A stretch of 64,000 nt of DNA, taken from positions 53,309 to 117,308 of the forward strand of contig JANYCU010000009.1 of assembly GCA_025360125.1 (NCBI GenBank), given 5' to 3'. The position numbers and the translations under genes are program-made. Position 1 is the first letter of the stretch; every line of letters starts with the position of its first letter. Origin of the DNA: Armatimonadota bacterium (lineage in GTDB: Bacteria; Armatimonadota; Fimbriimonadia; Fimbriimonadales; Fimbriimonadaceae). The notes below the pieces were generated by a model. It was not told where the DNA came from. It did no database searches and was given only the letters and a program-made list of their open reading frames with translations. Shown here in pieces: positions 43,304 to 51,867 of the stretch.

Positions 43304-43304
43304 C

Positions 43305-44855
43305 CTATCCTGATTTTCTTCGTCTTACGAATCTTCGGTATGGCACGACAAAAAGATCAAGGAAGCGAAGGAACCAGATGCGAGCCATGACCTTTGGTCG
43401 AAATGGATCTTGCTTGATGACACCGCTTCGAGCCAATTCGTGAAACTTTTCGATTCCCACGTTGTGATTTCCTTTGTTGATCTCAACCATCGCTTCGACA
43501 ACCCCCGTTGATCGGAAGTTGGGAAATCGAATTCGTAAATCATCCAGATATTTGGTACCCAGATCGCTCAAATCAGTTCCGCTTAAAGTAGCAACAACAA
43601 ATAAATAATGGTGAGGCGACCCAAATCCTTTGGTCAGCATTTCGGTTGCAAGAACTCTAAGCTTTTCAGTCTTATTTGTGGCTTTGAAGTAGCCCAGCTT
43701 TGCCGTTTGCAGTTCCAAATTTCCTGGAAACTTCTGCAAACCAAGTTCAATCAAGTGGAGAGCTTCGTCAAATTCCTTGCGCTCGAGGAGAACTTTGACT
43801 TTGCCCGTGAAATAGTCGACAGATTCTCCTGTAACCTTTATGACCTCTCCTAAGAGATAGTCTGCATTATTTCGTTTCGGATGTATCCGGAGCACGCTAA
43901 GTATTCGGCTTGAGGCCAATTTTCGAGCTTCCAGACTTTTCGAAGTCAAATGCTTCTCAAGTTCATCGAGGGCTCGGTCAGGTTGGCGCGTCGCAATAAG
44001 GTCTGATGTAGCCTTGATGACTTCAATTTCATCGGTTGGCGGGCTCAACTCGTTTGCCTTCTTCAGGAATTCAATTGACGCCTGCTCGTCACCCTCGATC
44101 TTCGCAATTTTTGCTAAGTTGCGAAGTGCCCCATCAGACAGAGGATCCAACTTGAGAACCTCTTGAGCTGCCTGTTTTGCACCAGGATGATCACCAGTAA
44201 AAGTAAGCACCTTGCGAAGCAGGTCCCAAGCCAATTTTGATTCCTGATTGACTGCAATTGCCTGGCGAGCCCAGACTTCCGCTTGCTTGATATCTTTCCT
44301 CGAAAGGGCAACAATTCCCTTGATTGCGAGAAAACTGCCGGACTCGGCATCGATAAACCTGTCGGCAATCTCAGTTACTTTTTCAATGTCATTCTCCAAA
44401 AAATAAGATTGACAAACCGCCCGCATTACATAAGGACTGTCTGGAAACGTTTTTTCGGCTAAGTATCGATAAGAATCAGCTTCATCTCGAAACCCTAAGT
44501 GGGACAGCAGGGGAATGAGATGAGCAAGGGCGGAAAAATTGGCTGGATCCTGTGATAATACGGCGAGAAGGGTTTCTCGTGCTTCCGAATACTTTTGCTG
44601 TCGGACCTTCAATTCGCCCAGAGCGGATTGACAAAATGGGTCAAATGGAGCCGACTTTCGCGCGAGCTCTATCAATTCTTCTGCGACCTCTAGCTTGCCA
44701 CGCGAAATCAATAATTCTGCTAGTAGCGACTGAATTCCAGGATGATCCGGATACAGATGTGCCGCCTGCTCAACTTCTGAACGCCAAACCGCTCCAACAG
44801 CAACATGAGACTTTTCGAGTAAAACCGTAAACAATTGCTCAGCATTCGGCGACAT
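43305..44855 (-). CDS. Tetratricopeptide-repeat protein
   Basis: This 516-residue protein is built almost entirely of TPR-type helical hairpins of about 34 residues. The A/G-x-x-x-x-x-P pattern recurs (LYPDHPGIQSLL, ARKSAPFDPFCQSALGEL, LSQDPANFSALAHL, LKLDPLSDGALRNLAKI). It has no signal peptide; the last ~30 residues are basic and hydrophobic (IWFLRFLDLFVVPYRRFVRRRK) and may bind the membrane. It is a protein-interaction scaffold of unknown role. A single-gene transcript is likely. Confidence 0.82.
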   Translation of the reverse strand: MSPNAEQLFTVLLEKSHVAVGAVWRSEVEQAAHLYPDHPGIQSLLAELLISRGKLEVAEELIELARKSAPFDPFCQSALGELKVRQQKYSEARETLLAVLSQDPANFSALAHLIPLLSHLGFRDEADSYRYLAEKTFPDSPYVMRAVCQSYFLENDIEKVTEIADRFIDAESGSFLAIKGIVALSRKDIKQAEVWARQAIAVNQESKLAWDLLRKVLTFTGDHPGAKQAAQEVLKLDPLSDGALRNLAKIAKIEGDEQASIEFLKKANELSPPTDEIEVIKATSDLIATRQPDRALDELEKHLTSKSLEARKLASSRILSVLRIHPKRNNADYLLGEVIKVTGESVDYFTGKVKVLLERKEFDEALHLIELGLQKFPGNLELQTAKLGYFKATNKTEKLRVLATEMLTKGFGSPHHYLFVVATLSGTDLSDLGTKYLDDLRIRFPNFRSTGVVEAMVEINKGNHNVGIEKFHELARSGVIKQDPFRPKVMARIWFLRFLDLFVVPYRRFVRRRKSG

Positions 44856-44922
44856 TCCACTCGATTATACGAATTCACCCACACTTAGGATTTGAATTCT
44901 TTCAAATCGGTAACCTTTGACC

Positions 44923-45186
44923 ATGTTGTTCATGGTCATAGAATCCTTCAAAACTCATAGCCTTACCGAAGTCCAAAGGCGATTTCAAACCGAAGGACGG
45001 CTCATGCCCGACGGACTGACCTACGTCGCAAGCTGGATGTCGGTTGACGGCACGAAGTGCTACCAACTCATGGATACGCCGATGATGGAACTTCTCGACC
45101 AATGGATTTCCAATTGGAAAGATCTCGTCGACTTCGAAGCGATTCAGGTCGAAACATCTGCCGAATTCTGGGCAAAGCGTCCATAG
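44923..45186 (+). CDS. DUF3303-like small protein
   Basis: This 87-residue protein starts at the ATG at 44923. MLFMVIESFK, LPDGLTYVASWMSVDG-type (here MPDGLTYVASWMSVDG) and CYQLMDTPMMELLDQWISNW with FEAIQVETSAEF are the hallmarks of the DUF3303 family of small stand-alone proteins. Function is unknown. It lies 29 nt upstream of the twin 87-residue genes on the same strand, and the three could form one transcript. Confidence 0.75.
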   Translation: MLFMVIESFKTHSLTEVQRRFQTEGRLMPDGLTYVASWMSVDGTKCYQLMDTPMMELLDQWISNWKDLVDFEAIQVETSAEFWAKRP

Positions 45187-45214
45187 CCGCAAAATTCTAG
45201 CGTAGAATTCAACC

Positions 45215-45478
45215 ATGGGCCCATTTGAACGAGCAATGGGGTTTGGCAAGATCACCAAATCCGTAACTGAGCAAGATCCTGGAAAAGCGGAGCAAATGCC
45301 CGAGACCCAAAACGACGTCCTCGCCGCCAAACGCACTTGGGAACTCGATCCAACTGACGTTAATGGAAGAGCCTACATTAATGCCCTTCGACGCTGCGGG
45401 CACCATCAAGAGGCCGATGAATTTGCCCTTAAGCACCATAAAGTGAAGCCAAAGTTCACCATCACCGAAGGCTTCTGA
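45215..45478 (+). CDS. Small tandem paralogue, copy 1
   Basis: This 87-residue protein pairs with the next gene, which shares its length and more than half of its residues. PETQNDVLAAKR, the RRCGH turn and ADEFALKHxKVKPKFTI are nearly identical between the two. It is helical and soluble with no signal peptide; I recognise no family. The start is preceded by CGTAGAATTCAACC, which recurs in front of copy 2. Confidence 0.7.
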   Translation: MGPFERAMGFGKITKSVTEQDPGKAEQMPETQNDVLAAKRTWELDPTDVNGRAYINALRRCGHHQEADEFALKHHKVKPKFTITEGF

Positions 45479-45532
45479 TCTAGTTAGAATTATTGAGGAT
45501 CAAATACACCAGGTATAGCGTAGAATCCAACC

Positions 45533-45796
45533 ATGGGCCCACTCGAACGAGCACTTGCCTTCGGCGATATCACCGATCTGGTAAGAAGCCAGGATCCGCT
45601 GAAAGAGGAACAGCTACCCGAGACGCAAAACGACGTCCTCGCCGCGAAGCGTGCCTGGGATCTCGACCAAACCGAGACAAATGGCAAAGCCTACATCGGT
45701 GCCCTCAGAAGGTGCGGTCATTACGAACAAGCCGACGAATTTGCCCTCAAACACTTGAAAGTCAAGCCCAAATTCACCATCATCGAAGGCTTTTAG
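45533..45796 (+). CDS. Small tandem paralogue, copy 2
   Basis: This is the second 87-residue member of the pair. It differs mainly in the first 25 residues (GPLERALAFGDITDLV against GPFERAMGFGKITKSV) while the C-terminal half is nearly the same. The upstream bases CGTAGAATCCAACC are conserved with copy 1, so the duplication carried the leader. The stop overlaps the convergent Nudix gene by 4 bases. Confidence 0.7.
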   Translation: MGPLERALAFGDITDLVRSQDPLKEEQLPETQNDVLAAKRAWDLDQTETNGKAYIGALRRCGHYEQADEFALKHLKVKPKFTIIEGF

Positions 45797-46272
45797 AAAT
45801 TTCTGGCTCGCAGCATTATCGCCCGGGCATGTTCAAAAACGCACTTTGTTAACGGATTCCAGTCGTAGTAAACGTCCGGCAACTCTTCCATCGTAACAAG
45901 TTGACGACCAAGTGACTCCTCGGGCATCGATATTTCGCCCAACGAAACAACTTGCCCGACATAAACATCCGCCCAGCGAACTTCACCCTTCTCACAAATC
46001 TTGTAGCATCCAATGTATTGAACGCTGTCTATTTCGGCCCCAGCTTCTTCGATCGCCTCTCGCTTGACCGCCTCGACCGACGATTCAAACGCCTCCACTC
46101 GGCCAGAAGGAATGCACCAGCCCCGGTCACCGATGTTACACAGCAAAATATGCTCGTCATGCCACAGGAATATCAGCCCAGCAAAAGCCCTTAAAGGCGC
46201 TTTATAAGGAGCAGGAAAGAACTGGAGAGACTGGCGGCCGTAAGTCCCCGGTGGAAATTTCTTTAGCGCCAA
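45793..46272 (-). CDS. Nudix hydrolase
   Basis: This 159-residue Nudix protein hydrolyses a nucleoside diphosphate linked to another group. The Nudix box lies at about residues 57-79: G-R-V-E-A-F-E-S-S-V-E-A-V-K-R-E-A-I-E-E-A-G, with all metal-binding Glu residues. The substrate is unknown; the GDRGWCIPSG lead resembles general Nudix housekeeping enzymes. It overlaps the upstream signal peptidase gene by 10 bases, so the two are translated together. Confidence 0.88.
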   Translation of the reverse strand: MALKKFPPGTYGRQSLQFFPAPYKAPLRAFAGLIFLWHDEHILLCNIGDRGWCIPSGRVEAFESSVEAVKREAIEEAGAEIDSVQYIGCYKICEKGEVRWADVYVGQVVSLGEISMPEESLGRQLVTMEELPDVYYDWNPLTKCVFEHARAIMLRARNF

Positions 46273-46730
46273 ATGAGAACCTTGCCTAAAATATTGCTTT
46301 GGAGAAAGGCGCCAAATTTGCGGCTGTCATCGGAGTGGTTCAAGTTGTCTCCAATCACAAAAATTCGGCCCTCAGGCACAATATAGTCTCCATTCTCAAG
46401 CGGCCAATCTCGAGGAGCCATGCTCCAAGGGATTTTTTGGCCCGGCAGGCCATAAACTCGCTTGATGAAATAATCCTGGGAATTCTCCTCTTTCAGGACG
46501 ATGATGTCATCTTTCTTGATGGCACCAACTAACCAGTAGGCATGGCAGGTCACTACTCTACGGCCAGACTCAAAAGTTGGTAGCATTGATTCGCCTTTCA
46601 CTTTAACATTGAATCTGAAATTGATCTCGAGAAAGACAAACAGGGCCAAAACGATAAGCAAGAAGATCGTAAAGCCACGGACCTTGGTGCGACGCATAGG
46701 GGGATTCTTTGATTCCAACGTTTGTTCCAT
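46263..46730 (-). CDS. lepB: Type I signal peptidase (short form)
   Basis: This is a 155-residue S26 peptidase with one membrane segment (about 20-38). Catalytic Ser is in VKGESMLPTF, the base Lys in YFIKRVYGLPG, and GDNLNHSDDSRKFG lies near the end. It is half the size of the two lepB genes at 20-22 kb and much diverged from them, so it is a separate lineage, closer to the short Bacillus-type form. It is the third signal peptidase in this window. Confidence 0.9.
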   Translation of the reverse strand: MEQTLESKNPPMRRTKVRGFTIFLLIVLALFVFLEINFRFNVKVKGESMLPTFESGRRVVTCHAYWLVGAIKKDDIIVLKEENSQDYFIKRVYGLPGQKIPWSMAPRDWPLENGDYIVPEGRIFVIGDNLNHSDDSRKFGAFLQSNILGKVLIWR

Positions 46731-46775
46731 CCTCCTCTCCGCTATAATCTACTGTTTGCAACGAACGACACTTTC

Positions 46776-47291
46776 ATGACTGACATTGCCACTACATTAT
46801 CTCACTTCGCTGGATGGTTACTGCTAATATTGCTAGCCATCATCCTCGTGATCTCCTTTATTCTCGGCAAATTGTGGATTGATTTGAGGGCAACACGGAA
46901 CAAATTTTCTCAATTGCTGAATGAAAATTCATCGCAAAACGTTGAGCAAATGCTCCTTGAGCATCTCAAAGATCGGCAAGACCTCCGAAAGCATCTTGAA
47001 ACCGTTGACGAACGGGTCACCTCCATCGAACGAAAACTTCAACGATCAAAAAGGCACGTTGGACTGGTCCGATTTGATGCATTCCCCGATATTGGTGGAA
47101 ACCAGTCCTTCACCCTAGCCGTCTATGACGACAATGGTGATGGAGCAATTGTGAGTAGCATCGTCGGCCGTGCAGATAACAAGGTGTACGGTAAAAACCT
47201 TATCAACGGAAAATCCGATCATAATTTAACGGGTGAAGAACAGCAAGCCATTCTGATGGCCATTCAAACTCCAACCAAATCGGCGGAATAA
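46776..47291 (+). CDS. DUF4446-family membrane protein
   Basis: This 171-residue protein starts at the ATG at 46776; upstream codons are in frame but unconserved. One membrane helix at about 12-32 precedes a coiled-coil region (residues 40-90) and a C-terminal domain with VGLVRFDAFPDIGGNQSFTLAVYDDNGDGAIVSSI, the DUF4446 hallmark. Function is unknown. A TATAAT hexamer lies at 46743-46748. It is followed 28 nt later by the sigma factor gene. Confidence 0.82.
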   Translation: MTDIATTLSHFAGWLLLILLAIILVISFILGKLWIDLRATRNKFSQLLNENSSQNVEQMLLEHLKDRQDLRKHLETVDERVTSIERKLQRSKRHVGLVRFDAFPDIGGNQSFTLAVYDDNGDGAIVSSIVGRADNKVYGKNLINGKSDHNLTGEEQQAILMAIQTPTKSAE

Positions 47292-47319
47292 ACCACCATC
47301 CAACAGGAATCCAAATCTG

Positions 47320-47913
47320 ATGAGCGAGTACTTTCAAAACGATAACATATTGGTTGAAAAGGCTCAAAATGGTGACCAAAATGCCCTCAACGAGCTCATC
47401 CGAAAGTATCAAGACCGGGCCTACATCTACGCCTACCGTCTCACAAGGAACCAAGAAGACGCTTGCGATGTCGTCGCCGACACATTCTTACGGGTCAACA
47501 ACGCAATCAAGAACTTCAAAGGCAACAGCGCCTTTAGCACCTGGCTCTACCGAATCGTTACCAACTGCTATCTCGATCGAAGAAAACGAGATCGATCCCG
47601 AACGACCGTCAGCCTCGACGCGAACCTCACGGTCGACCACGAAGAAGTCACGAGAGAAATCGAAGATACTGGCGACACCCCCGACAAAACAGCCGAACGC
47701 AATCAACGCGAGGTCATGCTCCAAAAAGCCCTCAATAAGTTGCCCGAATTCCAAAAAGCGATGATCATCATGTTTCACGCCGAGCAACAAACTTACGAAG
47801 AAATTGCTGAGGCATTAGACCTACCGCTCGGCACCGTTAAGAGCCGATTGAACCGAGCCCGAATCAGTCTTCGAGAATTACTTGCTGAAAATGAGGAACT
47901 TTTCACCGTATAA
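47320..47913 (+). CDS. ECF-type RNA polymerase sigma factor
   Basis: This 197-residue protein has sigma region 2 (IRKYQDRAYIYAYRLTRNQEDACDVVADTFLRV, FSTWLYRIVTNCYLDRRKR) and region 4 (LPEFQKAMIIMFHAEQQTYEEIAEALDLPLGTVKSRLNRAR), with no region 1.1 or 3. Such factors direct a dedicated regulon. The gene right after it (47958) is its likely anti-sigma partner, 44 nt downstream on the same strand. The regulon's target promoters cannot be seen here. Confidence 0.92.
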   Translation: MSEYFQNDNILVEKAQNGDQNALNELIRKYQDRAYIYAYRLTRNQEDACDVVADTFLRVNNAIKNFKGNSAFSTWLYRIVTNCYLDRRKRDRSRTTVSLDANLTVDHEEVTREIEDTGDTPDKTAERNQREVMLQKALNKLPEFQKAMIIMFHAEQQTYEEIAEALDLPLGTVKSRLNRARISLRELLAENEELFTV

Positions 47914-47957
47914 CCCAGTCGTACCCTCATAAACCTATTAGGAGTAATTGACAAACA

Positions 47958-48824
47958 ATGAGCCAAGAAAGATTGCAAGAACACTTCTCAGACCTTTATG
48001 AGGGCACAATTGACCCCGGTCTGGCCCAGCAAATTCAGGCCCGTTTCGAGACTGACTTTGATCTCAAAGATGACTACGATCAGTTCGTCACCACCATGTT
48101 TATGCTCGGCAAGATGCCTGAAGAGCAAATTGAAATTCCATCAAAACTCTCTTCGGTCATCGCTGACCGATTAGCCGCAAACCCCAAAAAGCAATCGCTA
48201 TCACTCGGGGCATTTTGGCGCAACATCGCATTGGGTACGCTCGCTTGTGTCGCCATTGGTAGCGCTTTCTTTGCCATAAAGAATCGAACTGCTGGCCCAA
48301 CCGAAGCTCACTTCGGGCCTTCGATGCCAGCACCAGAAGCACCACACAAAGTTTTAGACACTATCGAAGTCAAGATGGTCAAGAACGAAGCAACGCTTAC
48401 CTACGAAAGCAGTGGGCCGAAAACTGTGACCGTTGTCAATTTTGATGATCAAAAGCTGCTAAAGAAGAAAGATGTCAGCGCGAACGAGCAGTTCTCCGCG
48501 ACCCTGGCCAACACCAATGAATTGACCGCTGTTTTCCAGATCGAAGCAACGGGTGAAAACGCAAAGCACTTCGTGGTTGTTCCAGGTTCAAGCCCCGAGA
48601 ACGAAGCGGCAGGAAAAGGCGACCTTATCACATTTGCCAAATTACTCGCCGTCAAGTTCCACAAAGTAGTTCACATCGAATTTGCAACCGAGTCGAAGCG
48701 AGATCTCCAATGGGATATCACCGCGACCGACCCGCAAGTTGCCGCAACTACAGTCCTATCGGCCGCTAACTACACGGTGACAACTAGCGCAGACGGCATC
48801 TTGAACATTCAAGCTACAAAATAA
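47958..48824 (+). CDS. Putative anti-sigma factor with STN-like C-terminal domain
   Basis: This 288-residue protein has an acidic N-terminal cytoplasmic region (1-80), one membrane helix at about 90-107 and a periplasmic C-terminal part. The N-terminal region has no HxxxCxxC zinc motif. The last ~65 residues (FAKLLAVKFHKVVHIEFATE...ATTVLSAANYTV) resemble STN/secretin-and-TonB N-terminal or FecR-type beta-alpha domains. Following the ECF sigma gene, it is best read as its membrane-bound regulator. The STN link is from pattern only. Confidence 0.68.
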   Translation: MSQERLQEHFSDLYEGTIDPGLAQQIQARFETDFDLKDDYDQFVTTMFMLGKMPEEQIEIPSKLSSVIADRLAANPKKQSLSLGAFWRNIALGTLACVAIGSAFFAIKNRTAGPTEAHFGPSMPAPEAPHKVLDTIEVKMVKNEATLTYESSGPKTVTVVNFDDQKLLKKKDVSANEQFSATLANTNELTAVFQIEATGENAKHFVVVPGSSPENEAAGKGDLITFAKLLAVKFHKVVHIEFATESKRDLQWDITATDPQVAATTVLSAANYTVTTSADGILNIQATK

Positions 48825-48830
48825 CCCGAT

Positions 48831-48868
48831 ATAAAAAAGCCCTTCAAGAAATTGAAGGGCTTTTTTAT
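48831..48868. terminator. Bidirectional Rho-independent terminator
   Basis: A 17-bp perfect stem (ATAAAAAAGCCCTTCAA and its complement) with a GAAA loop lies between convergent genes. It has a T run on both strands, so it ends the anti-sigma gene and the MBL hydrolase gene. It overlaps the stop codon of the MBL gene. Confidence 0.92.
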
Positions 48869-49632
48869 ATCGGAATCGAAAGACCATCAAACGCGAGCCG
48901 AACGTTAGGCGGCAAAGAATCCTCAAACGTGTTGTGATCGTACTCGTGACTGAGGTGGGTCAAGTAAGCCATCTTGGGCTTTAACTCTGCGATCACCGCA
49001 AGCGTCGCATCAAAGTGAAAGTGATTGGGATGTGGCTCATGTCGGACTGCATCAATAACCAATACGTCTAAGTTTTGTAGCTGAAACTTTACGTTTTCGG
49101 ATATGAAACTGACATCCGTAATGTAAGCGAAGTCGTTCACCCGAACGCCAAGGCACGGCACCGACCCGTGCTGCACCTCAAAAATATGAATACTAAGGCC
49201 GCACGATTCCAAAACCTCGGGAGCGTCGCGCAAATCAAATCGCGGAACAATGACTCCCTCGGGCACCGATCCAAACGCATAGGGAAAAATTCTTCGAATA
49301 TCCTGCTGGTAGCGAGGCAAGGTGTAGATGCTCAGCTCTCGCCCTTCGACCATACAAAATGACCGGAGGTCATCCATACCCATCACGTGATCAGCATGAG
49401 TATGAGTAATCAAAACTTCATGGACCGAGAAGATGCTTTCTCGAACCAATTGAAGGCGCATCTCCGGGCCACAGTCGATCAAAAAATTTCCAGTAGGACC
49501 CTTTAAGAGGCACGATGAGCGCATGCGGCAGTTCTTGGGATTCGCCAAGAACTCGGGCGAATAATGGACCCCCAGCATCGGAACCCCGTTACTGGTACCC
49601 GAACCAAGGATGATCGCCTCGCCCGAAGCCAT
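48865..49632 (-). CDS. MBL-fold metallohydrolase, PhnP-like
   Basis: This 255-residue metallo-beta-lactamase-fold enzyme has ILGSGTSNGVPMLG at the start, the metal motif THTHADHVMGMDDLR, and a distal histidine in LTHLSHEYDH. The two-Cys loop (NCRMRSSCLL) and the H-x-H-A-D-H-x-x-G-x-D-D-x-R form point to the PhnP/phosphoribosyl cyclic phosphodiesterase branch. The substrate could be a cyclic phosphodiester. No phosphonate genes are near. Confidence 0.85.
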   Translation of the reverse strand: MASGEAIILGSGTSNGVPMLGVHYSPEFLANPKNCRMRSSCLLKGPTGNFLIDCGPEMRLQLVRESIFSVHEVLITHTHADHVMGMDDLRSFCMVEGRELSIYTLPRYQQDIRRIFPYAFGSVPEGVIVPRFDLRDAPEVLESCGLSIHIFEVQHGSVPCLGVRVNDFAYITDVSFISENVKFQLQNLDVLVIDAVRHEPHPNHFHFDATLAVIAELKPKMAYLTHLSHEYDHNTFEDSLPPNVRLAFDGLSIPI

Positions 49633-49635
49633 GAC

Positions 49636-50244
49636 CTAAATTTCGCCAGATCGCTTCAGAACTTCAAAGGCAACGTATGTACTCGAAATCTCCGTGTACT
49701 GCGAAATGCGTTCGATACAGCGAGCAAAATTTCTTTCATTCGAATCGTCTTCAAGCGTTTGGTCTTTTCGAGCTTCAGCAACAATCGAAATAGCTGCTTC
49801 AAAAAAGCGAGCGCGGTTTTGAGGAAGAGATCGATTCGGAACCGCCGCAAATTCTCGGCTAATCTTCTCATAAATGGACTCCCATGAGCTTCGAGTCGTC
49901 AACTCGGCCTTCATCTTCACCATTTCGGCGTCTTGCATTCGACGACGCTCGATATCTCGACGCTTGGTAACTTCCCAGTCGTGAACTTCAATACCGTCGA
50001 TAATTCGTAGCTTGGTTGGAGCCCCAACAGAAGTTGAGACCGTGGTCTCGATAAGCCGAGACGTCATCGCCATGCGAAGGTGACCGCCAAGTTCAGCGCT
50101 TTCGTGAGGAACACCTAAGACAAATATTCCGTCCTCATAGGCAACCGGTACGGCAGCTTTTAACGCGGTCCAGACACCTATTCCAGTTACGCCAGCGCGC
50201 ACCGTCGGAATAACTTTTTCCCAAATCTCAGCAACTTCCGCCAT
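49636..50244 (-). CDS. Protein with a DnaA N-terminal-like domain
   Basis: This 202-residue protein has a first ~80 residues (IWEKVIPTVRAGVTGIGVWTALKAAVPVAYEDGIFVLGVP) that follow the pattern of the DnaA N-terminal domain: a Trp-led helix, conserved W-x-x-L, then a beta strand with the hydrophobic VLGVP. No ATPase domain follows; the second half is helical and charged. It could bind DNA-replication factors or be an unrelated look-alike. It starts 3 nt upstream of the MBL gene, so the two are co-transcribed. Confidence 0.6.
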   Translation of the reverse strand: MAEVAEIWEKVIPTVRAGVTGIGVWTALKAAVPVAYEDGIFVLGVPHESAELGGHLRMAMTSRLIETTVSTSVGAPTKLRIIDGIEVHDWEVTKRRDIERRRMQDAEMVKMKAELTTRSSWESIYEKISREFAAVPNRSLPQNRARFFEAAISIVAEARKDQTLEDDSNERNFARCIERISQYTEISSTYVAFEVLKRSGEI

Positions 50245-50363
50245 AAGCGTCTGAAGTATAGTCTTTTCGCTCCCTATTTTTGCCTGGTTCTAGAATCATT
50301 TTGAATCCAAAAAGAATACTTTTCCATTCTTAACTTTGATCCTATTTCGAGTACGATTAACAG

Positions 50364-51035
50364 ATGTTACGGCGGCTTCTCCCATTAGCAATTTTGATCA
50401 CATTATCTGGATGCGGAGGCGGAGGCGGATCTTCAAGCGGAGGTATCTGTTCCGCAACCGCCTATACTCCAAACTATGTAACCGCCCCGGGCATGACGCT
50501 TCGAAAGTGGAATCACCTGCCCATCAAAGTATTCTTCCAAACAACCACCCCAATTGGAATCACGACCATCGAACAACATCTAAGAGATGGATTCAATAAA
50601 TGGGAGGCCGCGCTCTCGCGTGATTTGTGGACGGAAGTAGTTTCCGCAACGGGCGCCGACCTCGTCGTTCAAGTCCAAGCTTCCGCCCCCCAATCGACCC
50701 TTGCTACCACCACTGTTTTCTTTACTTCAGGCAGCACCGTCATCAATTCGGCAACCATGACCGTGTTTACCTGGTCCTCAATTCCCGAAGCAGACTATAA
50801 TCCGACCGGATGCCACGAAATGGGTCACGCCCTCGGAATCGGAGGCCACTCAAACAGCAACCTCGATATCATGTACTTCACTGGGAATCTTTCTGGACTG
50901 CTGACCACACCAGACCTGAACACCCTCAGAACTTGCTATTGTGACTTTGCATCCAACCCGCTTACCGATCCAAACCCGCCGAAAACACGAGGACCACAAG
51001 AATCCGAAACGTACGTATTTCCCGCGAAGCAATGA
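50364..51035 (+). CDS. Matrixin-like metalloprotease lipoprotein
   Basis: This 223-residue protein has a lipoprotein signal with lipobox LSGC (Cys17) followed by a Gly-rich linker. The zinc motif reads CHEMGHALGIGGHS at residues 150-163. His151, His155 and His162 are the ligands, so one residue more than the strict HExxHxxGxxH spacing separates the second and third ligand. A Met-turn DIMY follows. This is a membrane-anchored metzincin; the target proteins are unknown. Confidence 0.82.
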   Translation: MLRRLLPLAILITLSGCGGGGGSSSGGICSATAYTPNYVTAPGMTLRKWNHLPIKVFFQTTTPIGITTIEQHLRDGFNKWEAALSRDLWTEVVSATGADLVVQVQASAPQSTLATTTVFFTSGSTVINSATMTVFTWSSIPEADYNPTGCHEMGHALGIGGHSNSNLDIMYFTGNLSGLLTTPDLNTLRTCYCDFASNPLTDPNPPKTRGPQESETYVFPAKQ

Positions 51036-51056
51036 AGAAAGGCTGAAAGCTAATTC

Positions 51057-51611
51057 CTAAAAACTCTGCCCAACATGAGTCTGCTGCATTCCCATGTATG
51101 GTCGAAAAGCGCCTAGCCACTGGCCCTGAACCTCGGCGTCGCCCATCATCCCCTCGCCGCAGTTCAAAAAGACCGCGTGGTGGCACTGATATTCAACTGA
51201 TCCATCGCTCGGTGACAACATCTTGACGTAAAACTTTGGACGGTCCAGGAATTCAAATTCCGACTCGTCGGAAACCATTCGCTGAGTGTCGCGTGTAATT
51301 GCATATCGAGCCAATATCCGGCAATTCTGAACCAACACGCGGTTGCCGACAAGCTCGGTTTTCTCGGCGTGCATGCCGTAGATCAATCCCGTTAAATAGA
51401 TGATAAGCCCCAGCACGGGAAGCCACTTGACGACATTAAAGATCGGAGTCACTTGCATTCCCCCAATCCCGCCACCAATCGCCAGAACGTAGGTTCCAAT
51501 TCCGCAACCGATCATCATGATCAGGCCCCCAAACATAAACCAACCAATGATGGTGTCTCGACGCTCAAGGCGTCGCTCTTTCGAGAATGGATTCCAGTGA
51601 TGCATTGGCAT
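51057..51611 (-). CDS. Two-helix membrane protein, unknown function
   Basis: This 184-residue protein starts at the ATG at 51611; a TTG five codons upstream is in frame. Two hydrophobic segments at about 18-50 and 60-82 are followed by a mixed alpha/beta soluble domain. No family is recognised. It is convergent with the matrixin gene and divergent from the exported cysteine-rich operon. Its role is unknown. Confidence 0.6.
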   Translation of the reverse strand: MPMHHWNPFSKERRLERRDTIIGWFMFGGLIMMIGCGIGTYVLAIGGGIGGMQVTPIFNVVKWLPVLGLIIYLTGLIYGMHAEKTELVGNRVLVQNCRILARYAITRDTQRMVSDESEFEFLDRPKFYVKMLSPSDGSVEYQCHHAVFLNCGEGMMGDAEVQGQWLGAFRPYMGMQQTHVGQSF

Positions 51612-51816
51612 GGTTTTTTGATGCAACTGTCGGCCGTTGGTTTAACCAACCCTAAGGCAAACAAGTCTTACTTCCATTATACAAAGTTTCATTTGAGCGA
51701 GAAAGCCACGAAACAAGTGAAATGACCTAAACCATTTTGACTAGGCAATCAAATGTAAGTGACGCCTAAAAAGAAACTTTTTCGCCTTCAATATTATATA
51801 TTTTGAAAAAAACTCC

Positions 51817-51846
51817 TTGACATCCAAAAATCTATCTGGATACTAT
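51817..51846 (+). promoter_or_regulatory. Sigma-70-type promoter of the cysteine-rich peptide operon
   Basis: TTGACA at 51817-51822 and TACTAT at 51841-51846 are 18 nt apart, ending 21 nt before the ATG. An AGAGGA ribosome-binding site lies at 51853-51858. The stretch just upstream is strongly A/T-rich. Spacing is consistent with a vegetative promoter. The transcript leader would be very short. Confidence 0.65.
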
Positions 51847-51867
51847 TTCAATAGAGGATTAATAGAA

